This document shows, piece after piece, positions 1 through 8,774 of a DNA stretch of 64,000 bases (positions are counted from its first letter, which is position 1; each line of letters starts with the position of its first letter). The notes below the pieces were generated by a model that saw only the letters and a list, made by a program, of their open reading frames with translations, did no database searches and was not told where the DNA came from. The stretch spans positions 1 through 64,000 of the forward strand of contig JALEOU010000044.1 of the NCBI GenBank assembly GCA_022766945.1, in the 5' to 3' direction. The stretch comes from Fusicatenibacter sp. (GTDB lineage: Bacteria > Bacillota > Clostridia > Lachnospirales > Lachnospiraceae). The translations under genes and the position numbers were made by a program.

Positions 1-56
1 AATCTGCGTAAAGCGCTGTCCAACGTCTCGTTTTCTTTAACGATTACATTTGACAT
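1..56 (-). CDS. rpsU: 30S ribosomal protein S21, N-terminal end only (partial)
   Basis: The reverse strand from the ATG at position 56 reads MSNVIVKENETLDSALRRF, the well-known start of bacterial ribosomal protein S21, a small basic protein of the 30S subunit. Only 18 codons are inside the window; the rest lies beyond base 1. A strong GGAGGGAGG ribosome binding site precedes the ATG, and a sigmaA-type promoter lies about 80 bases upstream. The ORF track misses it because it is cut by the window edge. Confidence 0.9.
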   Translation of the reverse strand, partial: MSNVIVKENETLDSALRR

Positions 57-133
57 AGTCTCACACCTAACCTCCCTCCAGTTGTAGATTGTGCATAATA
101 CAACTGTATGGGTATTTTTTTTGCACTGTTATT

Positions 134-161
134 ATTATAACAGAAAAATCCCATTCGTCAA
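134..161 (-). promoter_or_regulatory. sigmaA-type promoter for rpsU
   Basis: On the minus strand TTGACG is followed after 16 bases by TATAAT. It lies upstream of rpsU and downstream of the alaS stop, so rpsU has its own promoter. Confidence 0.6.
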
Positions 162-263
162 CTGCTTTTACTCATTTTGGCAAAAAAGTTATTTTTCATC
201 GGTATTTCCACCGTTTTTTATGCAACATCACAGGAAACTTCTTCCAATGGTGCAAAACCTTAC

Positions 264-2903
264 TTAGCTAATCTGAGCCAGGAGTACCTCTTTTGCACGT
301 AAAATCGCATCTTCAATCTTCTCAGGATTCTTGCCGCCTGCCTGTGCCATATTTGGACGGCCGCCGCCGCCTCCTCCGACAACCGCTGCCACTTCCTTGA
401 TTAGTTTTCCTGCATGTGCACCCTTCTTCATTGCATCGTCTGTCACCATAGCCAAGAGGCTTACTTTTCCTTCTTTCGCAGAGGCCAGTACAACCACTCC
501 GCTGCCAAGTTTCTCTTTTAACTGGTCACCCAGATCACGCAGACCATTCATATCAACATCCGGTACCGATGCTGCAAGAAGATTCACACCATTTACTTCG
601 GTAACTTTATCCATCACATCGCCGAGAGATTCTCTGGCAAGTTTGCTCTTTAAGGATTCATTCTCACTGGAAAGTGTTTTTAGTTCGTTCTGGAGATGAG
701 CGATCTTGTCCAGCAGTTCCGATGGTGTCGTTTTCAGAAGTGCTGCTGCTGCATGCAGACGTTCCTCCTGCTCTTTATAATAAGCGGTAACTCCGGAACC
801 GGTCAGTGCTTCAATTCTTCGAACACCGGCAGCAATACCAGACTCAGAAACAATCTTAAAGAGAGAAATCTCGGAAGTATTTTTTACATGAGTACCGCCG
901 CACAGTTCCTTGGAGAAGTCTCCCATGGATACAACGCGTACCTCATCTCCGTATTTCTCACCAAATAATGCCATAGCACCGGATTTTTTCGCATCATCGA
1001 TGCCCATGATATCGGTATGCACCGGAAGCTGTTCCTGAATTTCCTTGTTTACCAGGTCTTCCACCGCGCGAAGTTCCCTGGGGGTAACTGCTGTAAAATG
1101 AACGAAATCAAAACGAAGTCTGTTTGGCGTCACAAGAGAACCTTTCTGCTCTACATGGGATCCCAGAACGGTTTTCAGTGCTTTCTGAAGCAGGTGTGTT
1201 GCACTGTGGTTTTTCTCCGTATCTTTTCTTGCCGCGGTATCAACCTCCAGTGTCACTGTTTCTCCATCGGAAATCATTCCGGATTTCATAACACCGACAT
1301 GACCGTATTTTCCGCCTCGCAGCTTGATGGTATCCTCCACCTCGAAGACACCGTTTGCGGTTCTGATCACACCGCGGTCACCCTGCTGACCACCCATGGT
1401 AGCATAGAATGGAGTCTTTTCCACAAAAATGGTTCCCTTCTGTCCTTCCATAAGAGCGGCTACGATTTCGGTTTCAGTTGTCATGACTGTCACTTTGGAA
1501 TCGTAGATCAGATATTCATATCCTTCAAATTCCGTAGTGATGGACGGGTCAATCTCATCATAAACAGTGGCATCAGCGCCCATGTAGTTTGTCACCTCAC
1601 GGCTCTCTCTTGCGCGGGTGCGCTGCTCTTCCATAGCTGCACGGAAGCCTTCTTCATCAATCCCATAGCCCTTCTCCTCCAGAATCTCTTTTGTCAGATC
1701 CAGCGGGAACCCATAGGTATCGTACAGTTTGAAAGCGTCCTGTCCATCCAGTGTCTTTTTCCCTTCTTCCTGCATCTTTGCTTCCAGATCCGCAAGAATC
1801 CGAAGACCCTGATCTATGGTTTTGTTAAACTGTGTCTCTTCATTGCGCAATACATTGAAGATGAACTCTTTTTTCTCTTCCAGTTCCGGATAGCCATCTT
1901 TTGACCCGTCAATCACGCTTGCACTAAGCTTTGCAAGAAACAGGCCGTCAATGCCAAGAAGACGTCCGTGACGAGCCGCGCGGCGAATCAGCCGTCGCAG
2001 CACATATCCTCTGCCTTCATTGGTAGGCATAATACCGTCAGATATCATAAAGGTAGCGGAACGAATATGGTCTGTAATCAGTCGAATAGAGACATCCGCA
2101 TCGTGGTCTGCACCGTAGGTTTTTCCTGCAATCTCGCAGACCTTATCGCGCAGTGCCTGAATCGTATCCACATCAAAAATGGAATCCACATCCTGAACCA
2201 CAACCGCCAGACGCTCCAGCCCCATACCTGTATCAATGTTCTTCTGAATCAGTTCTGTGTAATGTCCTTCTCCATCATTGTTAAACTGGCTGAATACGTT
2301 GTTCCATACTTCCATATAGCGGTCACAATCGCATCCGACTGTACATCCGGGCTTGCCGCAGCCGTACTTTTCACCGCGATCATAGTAGATTTCAGAACAC
2401 GGGCCGCAGGGACCTGCACCGTGCTCCCAGAAATTATCTTCCTTACCAAAACGAAAAATGCGTTCTGCCGGAATACCTATTTCTTTATTCCAGATCTCGA
2501 ATGCTTCATCATCATCCTGGAAAACGGATGGATATAAACGATTCGGATCCAACCCGATCACCTCGGTTAAGAACTCCCAGGACCAGGCAATTGCTTCATG
2601 CTTAAAATAATCACCAAAAGAAAAGTTACCAAGCATCTCAAAGAAGGTTCCATGACGAGCCGTCTTTCCAACGTTTTCAATATCACCGGTACGAATACAC
2701 TTCTGGCAGGTGGTTACCCTTCTGCGCGGCGGAATCTCTGCGCCCGTAAAATACGGTTTGAGCGGCGCCATACCGGAGTTGATCAGAAGAAGACTTTTAT
2801 CATTGTGCGGAATCAATGAAAAGCTTTTCATCGCCAGATGTCCCTTACTCTCAAAAAACTCCAGAAACATCCTACGTAATTCATTTACGCCATATTTTTC
2901 CAT
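264..2903 (-). CDS. alaS: alanyl-tRNA synthetase
   Basis: Class II synthetase that charges tRNA-Ala in the cytoplasm. The 879-residue product is full length. It opens with a catalytic core carrying GTFFEMLGNFSFGDYFK, followed by the tRNA-recognition region. The editing domain has the zinc-type signatures HSATHLL and CGGTH, and the C-terminal oligomerisation (DHHA1-like) domain has a glycine-rich VVGGGGGGRPNMAQ segment. The ATG is preceded by GGAGG at good spacing. It lies between tyrS upstream and rpsU downstream, all in the same direction. The 120-base gap to tyrS shows no convincing terminator, so co-transcription with tyrS is possible. No T-box leader is visible directly upstream. Confidence 0.97.
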   Translation of the reverse strand: MEKYGVNELRRMFLEFFESKGHLAMKSFSLIPHNDKSLLLINSGMAPLKPYFTGAEIPPRRRVTTCQKCIRTGDIENVGKTARHGTFFEMLGNFSFGDYFKHEAIAWSWEFLTEVIGLDPNRLYPSVFQDDDEAFEIWNKEIGIPAERIFRFGKEDNFWEHGAGPCGPCSEIYYDRGEKYGCGKPGCTVGCDCDRYMEVWNNVFSQFNNDGEGHYTELIQKNIDTGMGLERLAVVVQDVDSIFDVDTIQALRDKVCEIAGKTYGADHDADVSIRLITDHIRSATFMISDGIMPTNEGRGYVLRRLIRRAARHGRLLGIDGLFLAKLSASVIDGSKDGYPELEEKKEFIFNVLRNEETQFNKTIDQGLRILADLEAKMQEEGKKTLDGQDAFKLYDTYGFPLDLTKEILEEKGYGIDEEGFRAAMEEQRTRARESREVTNYMGADATVYDEIDPSITTEFEGYEYLIYDSKVTVMTTETEIVAALMEGQKGTIFVEKTPFYATMGGQQGDRGVIRTANGVFEVEDTIKLRGGKYGHVGVMKSGMISDGETVTLEVDTAARKDTEKNHSATHLLQKALKTVLGSHVEQKGSLVTPNRLRFDFVHFTAVTPRELRAVEDLVNKEIQEQLPVHTDIMGIDDAKKSGAMALFGEKYGDEVRVVSMGDFSKELCGGTHVKNTSEISLFKIVSESGIAAGVRRIEALTGSGVTAYYKEQEERLHAAAALLKTTPSELLDKIAHLQNELKTLSSENESLKSKLARESLGDVMDKVTEVNGVNLLAASVPDVDMNGLRDLGDQLKEKLGSGVVVLASAKEGKVSLLAMVTDDAMKKGAHAGKLIKEVAAVVGGGGGGRPNMAQAGGKNPEKIEDAILRAKEVLLAQIS

Positions 2904-3023
2904 GACTGTTTTTCCTCCATAATAAAACAGATCCGTAACTATTCAGCATTCAGTCCAGATAATACACCTGACATCCGATCAGTTCCAAACAGTTACACAT
3001 ATCACATATCATAGCACAACCAT

Positions 3024-4250
3024 TTACTTTACGCAAACTTTTTTGAAATTCTTCTTACCCCTTTTCAGGACAATTCCATCACCCATAAGTGCATTTTTTG
3101 TCAAAACATATTTAAAATCTGTGATTTTTTCTCCGTCCACAGAGACACCGCCCTGCTCCACAGCACGACGGCCTTCATTTCTGGTTTTCACCAGTTCTGA
3201 CTTTACGAGCAGGCTGACCAGATCAATCGATCCCTCGTTCAAATCTTCCTCATTCAGCTCACATATCGGCATGTGTTCGGAATTTCCGGAAGAGAAAATG
3301 GCTCTTGCACCTTCCTGCGCCTTCTTTGCCTCTTCCTCTCCGTGTACCATGGCTGTCAGTTCATATGCCAGAATCTCCTTTGCCTCATTTAACTGACTTC
3401 CCTCCCACTTGTCCATCTCATTGATCTGCTCCAGAGGCAGGAAGGTCAGCATACGGATACATTTTAATACATCCGCATCACCTACATTGCGCCAGTACTG
3501 ATAGAAATCAAACGGGCTTGTTTTGTTCGGATCCAGCCATACTGCATTTCCGGCAGTCTTGCCCATCTTTTTGCCCTGGGAATCTGTAAGGAGGGTGATC
3601 GTCATTGCGTAAGCATCCTTACCAAGTTTCCGGCGGATCAGTTCCGTACCGCCAAGCATATTAGACCACTGATCATCACCGCCAAACTGCATGTTGCATC
3701 CGTATTTCTGGAACATGTAGTAAAAATCATAACTCTGCATGATCATGTAGTTAAATTCCAGGAATGAAAGACCCTTCTCCATACGCTGTTTGTAGCACTC
3801 TGCTCTTAACATGTTATTTACACTAAAGCATGCACCCACTTCGCGCAGCATCTCAACATAGTTCAGGTTCATCAGCCAATCTGCATTGTTCAGCATCATC
3901 GCTTTCCCCTCACCAAAATCAATGAAACGCTCCATCTGACGTTTGAAGCACTCGGCATTGTGATCGATCTCCTCACGGGTCAGCATCTTTCTCATATCTG
4001 TTCTTCCGGACGGATCACCGATCATGGTGGTTCCTCCGCCAATCAGCGCAATCGGTTTATTTCCGGCCATCTGCATTCTCTTCATGAGCGTCAGCGCCAT
4101 AAAATGACCGGCTGTCAGACTGTCCGCAGTACAATCGAAGCCGATATAAAAGGTCGCCTTCCCATGATTGACAAGTTCTTTGATCTCTGCTTCGTCGGTT
4201 ACCTGGGCAATCAATCCTCTGGCAACTAATTCGTCGTAAATCTGCATCAT
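3024..4250 (-). CDS. tyrS: tyrosyl-tRNA synthetase
   Basis: Class I synthetase that charges tRNA-Tyr. The 408 residues contain an HIGH-like motif (TAGHFMAL), the class signature KMGKT in place of KMSKS, the tyrosine-site stretch YMIMQSYDF, and a C-terminal S4 RNA-binding domain (about residues 345-405). The first ATG of an ATG-ATG pair is taken as the start because AAGGAG sits seven to eight bases upstream. Expression is controlled by the tyrosine T-box between the promoter at 4650-4678 and this start. Confidence 0.97.
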   Translation of the reverse strand: MMQIYDELVARGLIAQVTDEAEIKELVNHGKATFYIGFDCTADSLTAGHFMALTLMKRMQMAGNKPIALIGGGTTMIGDPSGRTDMRKMLTREEIDHNAECFKRQMERFIDFGEGKAMMLNNADWLMNLNYVEMLREVGACFSVNNMLRAECYKQRMEKGLSFLEFNYMIMQSYDFYYMFQKYGCNMQFGGDDQWSNMLGGTELIRRKLGKDAYAMTITLLTDSQGKKMGKTAGNAVWLDPNKTSPFDFYQYWRNVGDADVLKCIRMLTFLPLEQINEMDKWEGSQLNEAKEILAYELTAMVHGEEEAKKAQEGARAIFSSGNSEHMPICELNEEDLNEGSIDLVSLLVKSELVKTRNEGRRAVEQGGVSVDGEKITDFKYVLTKNALMGDGIVLKRGKKNFKKVCVK

Positions 4251-4340
4251 ATTATTCTCCTTTATCAGTTCTTTTCTTCGGGTACGTATGACCGTTTCGG
4301 ATCGAGAACTTTTTTGCTGCTTTGCAGTGTAAAAGCATTA

Positions 4341-4640
4341 AAAAAGCCCTCGTCCTTTCGATTCCAAGGACGAGAGCCCGTATCTCCCGTGTTACCACCT
4401 TACTTCACAGCTGTCTCACGGCAGCTGCCTTTGTCGGTATCCAAAAAGTGAATACCCTGACGCTGTAACGTTCGTCTCTTACGGCGCAGCCTACTTTTGA
4501 ACGGAACAAATGATCCGTTTGGTTTCGGTGCGCAGCTCCGGGAGGTATTCGAATCCATGGATCGTTGTGCGCCTCTCATCAACCGGCAGCTTTCTGTACA
4601 CATCTCCACAGCCTACTTGTTCCCTTCACAGCCTTTCTGA
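4341..4640 (-). promoter_or_regulatory. T-box riboswitch, tyrosine-specific, upstream of tyrS
   Basis: On the minus strand the leader holds an AGAAAGCTGCCGG-type stem I, an internal loop reading GAATACC with the Tyr codon TAC as specifier (4545-4547), and the antiterminator signature AAGGTGGTAACACGGGA. An intrinsic terminator, GGCTCTCGTCC/GGACGAGGGC followed by TTTTTT (4341-4379), ends it. T-box RNAs bind uncharged cognate tRNA and then let transcription continue, so tyrS should rise under tyrosine starvation. Confidence 0.93.
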
Positions 4641-4649
4641 TATGAACCT

Positions 4650-4678
4650 AGTATAATCATTGCATTTCAAAATGTCAA
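4650..4678 (-). promoter_or_regulatory. sigmaA promoter of the tyrS leader
   Basis: TTGACA and TATACT are separated by exactly 17 bases on the minus strand. The site starts just past the histidine kinase stop codon and drives the T-box leader. Confidence 0.8.
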
Positions 4679-4681
4679 GTA

Positions 4682-6034
4682 TTACTCTTTCGGAAATGAA
4701 AAGTAAAAACAGGTTCCTTCCCCCAGATGGCTGACTACCCGAATCTCGCCTTTATGCACCTTAACAATCCATTTCACCATGGAAAGACCAAGACCCTGAC
4801 CATCATTTTGACTTCGGGAAGGATCCGCCTGATAAAATCTGTCCCAGATCTTCGGTAAATCCTCCTCGGAAATCCCAATCCCATCATCACGGACTTCTCC
4901 GTTCATTCGATCTCCCCAGCTTTGCAGGCTTACGCAGATGTGACCGCCTTCCTTCCCGTAGGTCACTGCATTGTTCAAAAGATTCATCCAAAAACGGATC
5001 AGAAGTGTCTCGTCACCAGTCAGATACATGCCCTCAGTGATATTTGTTTCCAACGTTATCCCTTTTTCGTCTGCTTTTTCGCGGATTTCTTCCACCGCCA
5101 TCTCTGTCAGTTCGCTGAAATTAATTCGTTCCTGCTCTACCTTTTCTCTTCCCTGGTCTGCCCGTGAGAGTATCAAAAGCTGTGAAATCATTCCTGTCAG
5201 GTACTTTACTTTCTGCTCAAGAAGGAGTACACCTTCCCGCACTTCATCATCCAGATGATCCTTTTCCAGAAGTTCCTCACACTGGAGCACCATAGCGGAA
5301 AGCGGTGTGCGAAGTTCGTGTGATACATCCGAAGTAAACTGCTGTTCTCTTGACAGACTTTTTTCCACCTGATCCAGAAGCTCATCAAAAGTAGCTGCCA
5401 GATGATAAATTTCATCTTTCCCTTCTCCGAGCAGGATTCTTTGGGACAGATCGCCGTCCCTGCAGATTTTCTGAACGGTTTCTGTCATTGTTTTCACAGG
5501 ACGCAGTGTCTTTCCTGTCATATAATACCCCAGCGCTGCGCTTAAAAGAACAAGCAGCGGCAGAAAAATCACCGCCAGGTGAACAGTGGATCGAAAGTTT
5601 GCTTCCGCAGCGGTAACTGAGACAACACCCCGAATGTCTACCACCCCATAGTCCGAAACACGATAGACAAGATCCATCACGTAATATTCCGCTGAAACTC
5701 CCTGATATCGTCTGACACTTCCATCTTCAAAAGGTATCTGATTATCAAATCCATACGGGATTTTCCCATAGAGAAGAGTCCCGTCGGAAGCATAGACGGA
5801 CAGGTAAATGCCGTGTTCCAGTTCCAGCAGATCGGAATCGAATCTTAATTTTTCTCCGTCAAAACGTATATTTTCTCTGGCATCCATGACCTGTTTTTCC
5901 AGCTGGTTCTGTACATTGCCAAGCAATTCCTGACTGCTGATGGAAAACAGAATTGCAAGAATCCCAAAAACAACCGCTGACATCAAAACTGTGTATAGAA
6001 ATGTCAGCTTTACTTTCAAAGATACTTTTTTCAT
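4682..6034 (-). CDS. membrane sensor histidine kinase
   Basis: Sensor of a two-component pair. The 450 residues show a first membrane segment (about 10-30), an extracellular sensor region of about 120 residues, a second membrane segment (about 152-173) and a HAMP linker. A HisKA domain follows with the phospho-accepting His in SDVSHELRTPLS (H239), then a HATPase domain with N, G1 (DDGIGI) and G2 (GQGLGLS) boxes. The start overlaps the regulator stop in a 4-base ATGA arrangement, indicating translational coupling. The signal is not identifiable from sequence; the PepSY lipoprotein upstream in the operon may be a partner or target. Confidence 0.93.
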   Translation of the reverse strand: MKKVSLKVKLTFLYTVLMSAVVFGILAILFSISSQELLGNVQNQLEKQVMDARENIRFDGEKLRFDSDLLELEHGIYLSVYASDGTLLYGKIPYGFDNQIPFEDGSVRRYQGVSAEYYVMDLVYRVSDYGVVDIRGVVSVTAAEANFRSTVHLAVIFLPLLVLLSAALGYYMTGKTLRPVKTMTETVQKICRDGDLSQRILLGEGKDEIYHLAATFDELLDQVEKSLSREQQFTSDVSHELRTPLSAMVLQCEELLEKDHLDDEVREGVLLLEQKVKYLTGMISQLLILSRADQGREKVEQERINFSELTEMAVEEIREKADEKGITLETNITEGMYLTGDETLLIRFWMNLLNNAVTYGKEGGHICVSLQSWGDRMNGEVRDDGIGISEEDLPKIWDRFYQADPSRSQNDGQGLGLSMVKWIVKVHKGEIRVVSHLGEGTCFYFSFPKE

Positions 6035-6708
6035 TTTTCCTGCTCCCTCAGGACATACCCGACTCCTCTGACTGTATGAATCAGCTTTTTTTCATACCCT
6101 TCATCAATTTTTTTCCGCAGATACCGAATATAAACATCGATCACGTTCGATCCACCCAGATAATCATAATTCCAGAGATGCTGCTCCAGTTTTTCTCTTG
6201 ACAGCACCATCCCCTGATTCTGAATCATATAGCGAAGCAGCGAAAATTCTTTTCCTGACAATTGAATTTCTTTTCCACCGCGCAGAACTCTGTGCGTGTC
6301 CACATGCAACTCCAGATCCAGAAGACGGTAAACACTTGTTTTTTCCGTGGCAGGCTTTCGAAGCATTACGCGGATTCTTGCAAGTAATTCCTCAAAAGCA
6401 AAGGGTTTAATCAGATAATCATCCGCACCGGCATCCAGCCCGGCAACACGGTCCTCAATACTATCCCGCGCGGTCAGAAGCAATACAGGGACCTTATTTC
6501 CATCCTGGCGCAGCTTATTCAAAACCGTGATTCCATCTATTTCAGGCATCATAATATCCAGAATCAACGCATCATATTCCGCACAGAGAAGGTAATCAAA
6601 CACCTCCCGTCCATTATGACAGGAATCCACACTGTAATTTTCCGCAGCAAGTCTTCTGACAATCAGTTTATTCATATCCCGATCATCCTCTGCAACCAAT
6701 ATCCGCAT
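6031..6708 (-). CDS. OmpR/PhoB-family response regulator
   Basis: DNA-binding partner of the downstream kinase. A receiver domain (residues 1-120) has the acidic pair EDD near the start, the phospho-acceptor Asp51 in LILDIMMPEIDG, and the conserved Lys in LIKPF. A C-terminal winged-helix domain (about 128-222) ends in a typical VRGVGYVL. The ORF track begins 30 codons earlier, but MRILVAEDD is the family start, with GAGG nine bases before it. The upstream codons would run into the preceding lipoprotein gene. Confidence 0.94.
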   Translation of the reverse strand: MRILVAEDDRDMNKLIVRRLAAENYSVDSCHNGREVFDYLLCAEYDALILDIMMPEIDGITVLNKLRQDGNKVPVLLLTARDSIEDRVAGLDAGADDYLIKPFAFEELLARIRVMLRKPATEKTSVYRLLDLELHVDTHRVLRGGKEIQLSGKEFSLLRYMIQNQGMVLSREKLEQHLWNYDYLGGSNVIDVYIRYLRKKIDEGYEKKLIHTVRGVGYVLREQEK

Positions 6709-6776
6709 ATGATAAGCCTCTTTCCATATCAATTTTTTCCGGTTTCTGCTCTTCTCCATTACCTGATTCCGATCAA

Positions 6777-7460
6777 TCAGTCCACTTCTTCCTTCCATTC
6801 CAGCAACTGGCCATCCGCTGCATTGAGTTCAAATTCATATTCTCTCCCATTATAGTGGATTTCACCTTCATATCTCCAACAGCCATCTTCTTCTTCCAGT
6901 TTCATTTTCAAATGCTCTTTTCCGGCTCCCTGAACACGGTTCAAAACAATTTCCGCTGCCTCATCGTATGCCATCACCTGGACCGCTGCATGATCGTGTT
7001 CCTCTTCATGTTCATGGTGCGTATCGCTTTGCGATTTGCATTCCATTTTCCGCACTTCGCCGGTGGAGACATCAACGTCACAGTCATAATTACTGTTCTG
7101 CACACAGAACTCGATCTCATAAATTTCTTTTCCATCATCATACTCTTTCTTGACAGTGACATAGGAAGCATCTGCTTCTTCCACTCCTGCATATCGAAAA
7201 GCAATCTCTTTTGCAGATGTCTCATCAATTACACTGTACGCTTGTGTTTGCTCTGTTGTTTCTGTGTTTGCTTTTGCTTTATTGCTGTCTGCTGTAGTTT
7301 TTGGTGCAGTCGCCTGCATCTGATCTTCGCCTGCATAAGATACGGACGAAACTGTAATCTGCGTCTGATCCATTTGACCTGCCTCCCTGGAACCACAGCC
7401 GGCAAGGAGGACTCCTCCTGTAAGAACTAAAATCGTAAGAAATCTTTTTTTCATCATCAT
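6777..7460 (-). CDS. PepSY-domain lipoprotein
   Basis: A 227-residue exported lipoprotein with a signal peptide ending in the lipobox LLAGCGS. A Ser/Thr/Ala-rich linker (about 35-75) is followed by two PepSY-like repeats: residues about 80-145, ending in DVDVSTGEVRKME, and about 160-225, ending in FELNAADGQLLEW. A His/Glu-rich stretch DTHHEHEEEHDH lies between them and could bind metal, though this is inference. PepSY domains are commonly membrane-associated and thought to inhibit peptidases or sense envelope state. It is the first gene of an operon with the regulator and kinase, about 70 bases upstream of the regulator start. Confidence 0.85.
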   Translation of the reverse strand: MMMKKRFLTILVLTGGVLLAGCGSREAGQMDQTQITVSSVSYAGEDQMQATAPKTTADSNKAKANTETTEQTQAYSVIDETSAKEIAFRYAGVEEADASYVTVKKEYDDGKEIYEIEFCVQNSNYDCDVDVSTGEVRKMECKSQSDTHHEHEEEHDHAAVQVMAYDEAAEIVLNRVQGAGKEHLKMKLEEEDGCWRYEGEIHYNGREYEFELNAADGQLLEWKEEVD

Positions 7461-7547
7461 TCTCCTCTATTATTTCGTCATGCTCAAGTTATAAAAATGA
7501 TTCGATCCAGATCAGTGAATCACTGTACTGTTATCTCACGGTTTTAT

Positions 7548-7577
7548 CCTATACTGAAAAGATGAAAAGAAGATTAA
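7548..7577 (-). promoter_or_regulatory. candidate promoter of the PepSY/two-component operon
   Basis: TTAATC and TATAGG with an 18-base spacer on the minus strand. The spacer contains an imperfect direct repeat (ATCTTCTTTTC/ATCTTTTC), the sort of arrangement bound by OmpR-type regulators. Autoregulation is inference. Confidence 0.4.
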
Positions 7578-7586
7578 AAAGCGAAT

Positions 7587-7943
7587 TTATTCTCTGTGAG
7601 TTCCCCTCACAATGCGGATACCTCCATTCTCAATTATTCTGCAGATTTTAATCATCCTCTCACATTCGGTCCCATCTTTTTTCATGCGACAGACTCCTAC
7701 GTGTATTGTTGTGACCTGTTCTTTCTGCAAACGTTCCAGTTTTTCCTGCATTCCGGGATCTTCCTCCGGTTCCTTTGGCTGCATCTCCTTACATCCGCCG
7801 CAGGTCATAAGAACGGCCAGTTCGGTATCTTTCGGATATCCACAAAAAAAATCTGTTTTTTCCCAAAAAGCAGAAAGACAACCTGCTCTGGTACAGACAT
7901 CATTTGAATTAAGACAAGTTAATATTCCTATCTTTTCTTTCAT
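7587..7943 (-). CDS. CGGC-domain protein (putative metal-binding)
   Basis: About 118 residues. The sequence starts MKEKIGILTC, contains a CTRAGC motif and the hallmark TCGGCKE, and ends in a region with VGVCRMKKDG. It resembles the small CGGC family, which is suspected to bind metal through its conserved cysteines but has no established function. The start is placed at the ATG at 7943, 14 codons inside the ORF-track start, because GAGGG lies just upstream and the family begins there. It follows the btuFCD importer genes in the same direction, so a role linked to corrinoid or metal handling is possible but unproven. Confidence 0.7.
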   Translation of the reverse strand: MKEKIGILTCLNSNDVCTRAGCLSAFWEKTDFFCGYPKDTELAVLMTCGGCKEMQPKEPEEDPGMQEKLERLQKEQVTTIHVGVCRMKKDGTECERMIKICRIIENGGIRIVRGTHRE

Positions 7944-7972
7944 AAATATACCCTCACAATTATCAACACAAA

Positions 7973-8010
7973 TCGCCGCACGCAAATGTTCATCGTTTGC
8001 TGAGCGGCGA
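7973..8010 (-). terminator. strong hairpin between btuD and the CGGC gene
   Basis: TCGCCGC-CGCAAA pairs with TTTGCTG-GCGGCGA around a nine-base loop. The U-tract on the minus strand is poor (TTTGTGTT), so it may be a partial terminator or an mRNA-processing hairpin. Confidence 0.45.
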
Positions 8011-8018
8011 TTAGGATA

Positions 8019-8774
8019 TTAATAAAACAGAATATGAAGGTTTCCCTTGCTGTCATTTACAACTTCGCTGTCTACCTGGTAAATCTCACGGATTAATTTC
8101 GATGTCAGAACTTCCCTGGGAGTTCCTTCCGCCACAATTTGCCCTTCCTTTAGCACGTACAGACGGTCGCAGAACATTGCTGCAATGTTAAGATCATGAA
8201 TTGCGGAAATCACAGTGACATCCAGTTGTTTTACAATTTTCAGGAGCTGCAGCTGGTGTGTAATATCCAGATGATTGGTTGGTTCATCCAAAATCAGGCA
8301 TGGTGTTTGCTGTGCCAGCGCCCTCGCAAGAATCACCCTCTGCTGTTCCCCTCCGGACAGCGTAGAAAAGCTGCGGTCTGCAAACTTTGTCATTCCCACT
8401 TTTTCCAGCGATTGACGGACAATCTCATAATCTTTGGCATTATCCCTCTCCAGCGCTTTTTTGTGCGGAGAGCGCCCCATGAGGACAACTTCACGCACTG
8501 AAAAATCGAAATTATAATAGTTATGCTGAGCAACAACAGCGATTTTTCTGGCGGACTCTTTATAGCTCATAGCGTCGATCGGAGTATCATCAATTTCAAC
8601 ATAGCCCTCATCCGGCTTTAAAACACGATACATACATTTGAGCAATGTGGATTTTCCACTGCCGTTTGGTCCGATCAGTCCAACAAACTCTTTTGTATTG
8701 GTCGTCAGGTTCAGTCCGTTCAGAATTCTGGCAGCACCGTAAGAAAGTTGAATTTCTTTCGCCGAAATTTTCAC
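8019..8774 (-). CDS. btuD: ABC transporter ATP-binding protein, corrinoid/siderophore type
   Basis: ATPase of a FecCD/BtuCD-type importer, 251 residues. It shows Walker A GPNGSGKST, signature LSGGEQQRV, Walker B CLILDEPTNHLD and the switch histidine in SAIHDLN. It overlaps the permease gene by four bases and follows the binding-protein gene. The operon sits under a cobalamin riboswitch, which makes corrinoid (B12 or cobinamide) the likely substrate; without the riboswitch an iron-siderophore role would be equally possible from sequence alone. Confidence 0.88.
   Translation of the reverse strand: MKISAKEIQLSYGAARILNGLNLTTNTKEFVGLIGPNGSGKSTLLKCMYRVLKPDEGYVEIDDTPIDAMSYKESARKIAVVAQHNYYNFDFSVREVVLMGRSPHKKALERDNAKDYEIVRQSLEKVGMTKFADRSFSTLSGGEQQRVILARALAQQTPCLILDEPTNHLDITHQLQLLKIVKQLDVTVISAIHDLNIAAMFCDRLYVLKEGQIVAEGTPREVLTSKLIREIYQVDSEVVNDSKGNLHILFY

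Noticed and set aside
331-2922. Plus-strand ORFs across alaS (331-699, 1017-1904, 1968-2537 and others)
   Set aside because: They are antisense shadows of alaS, with Cys/Phe/Ser-rich composition, no ribosome sites and no family features.
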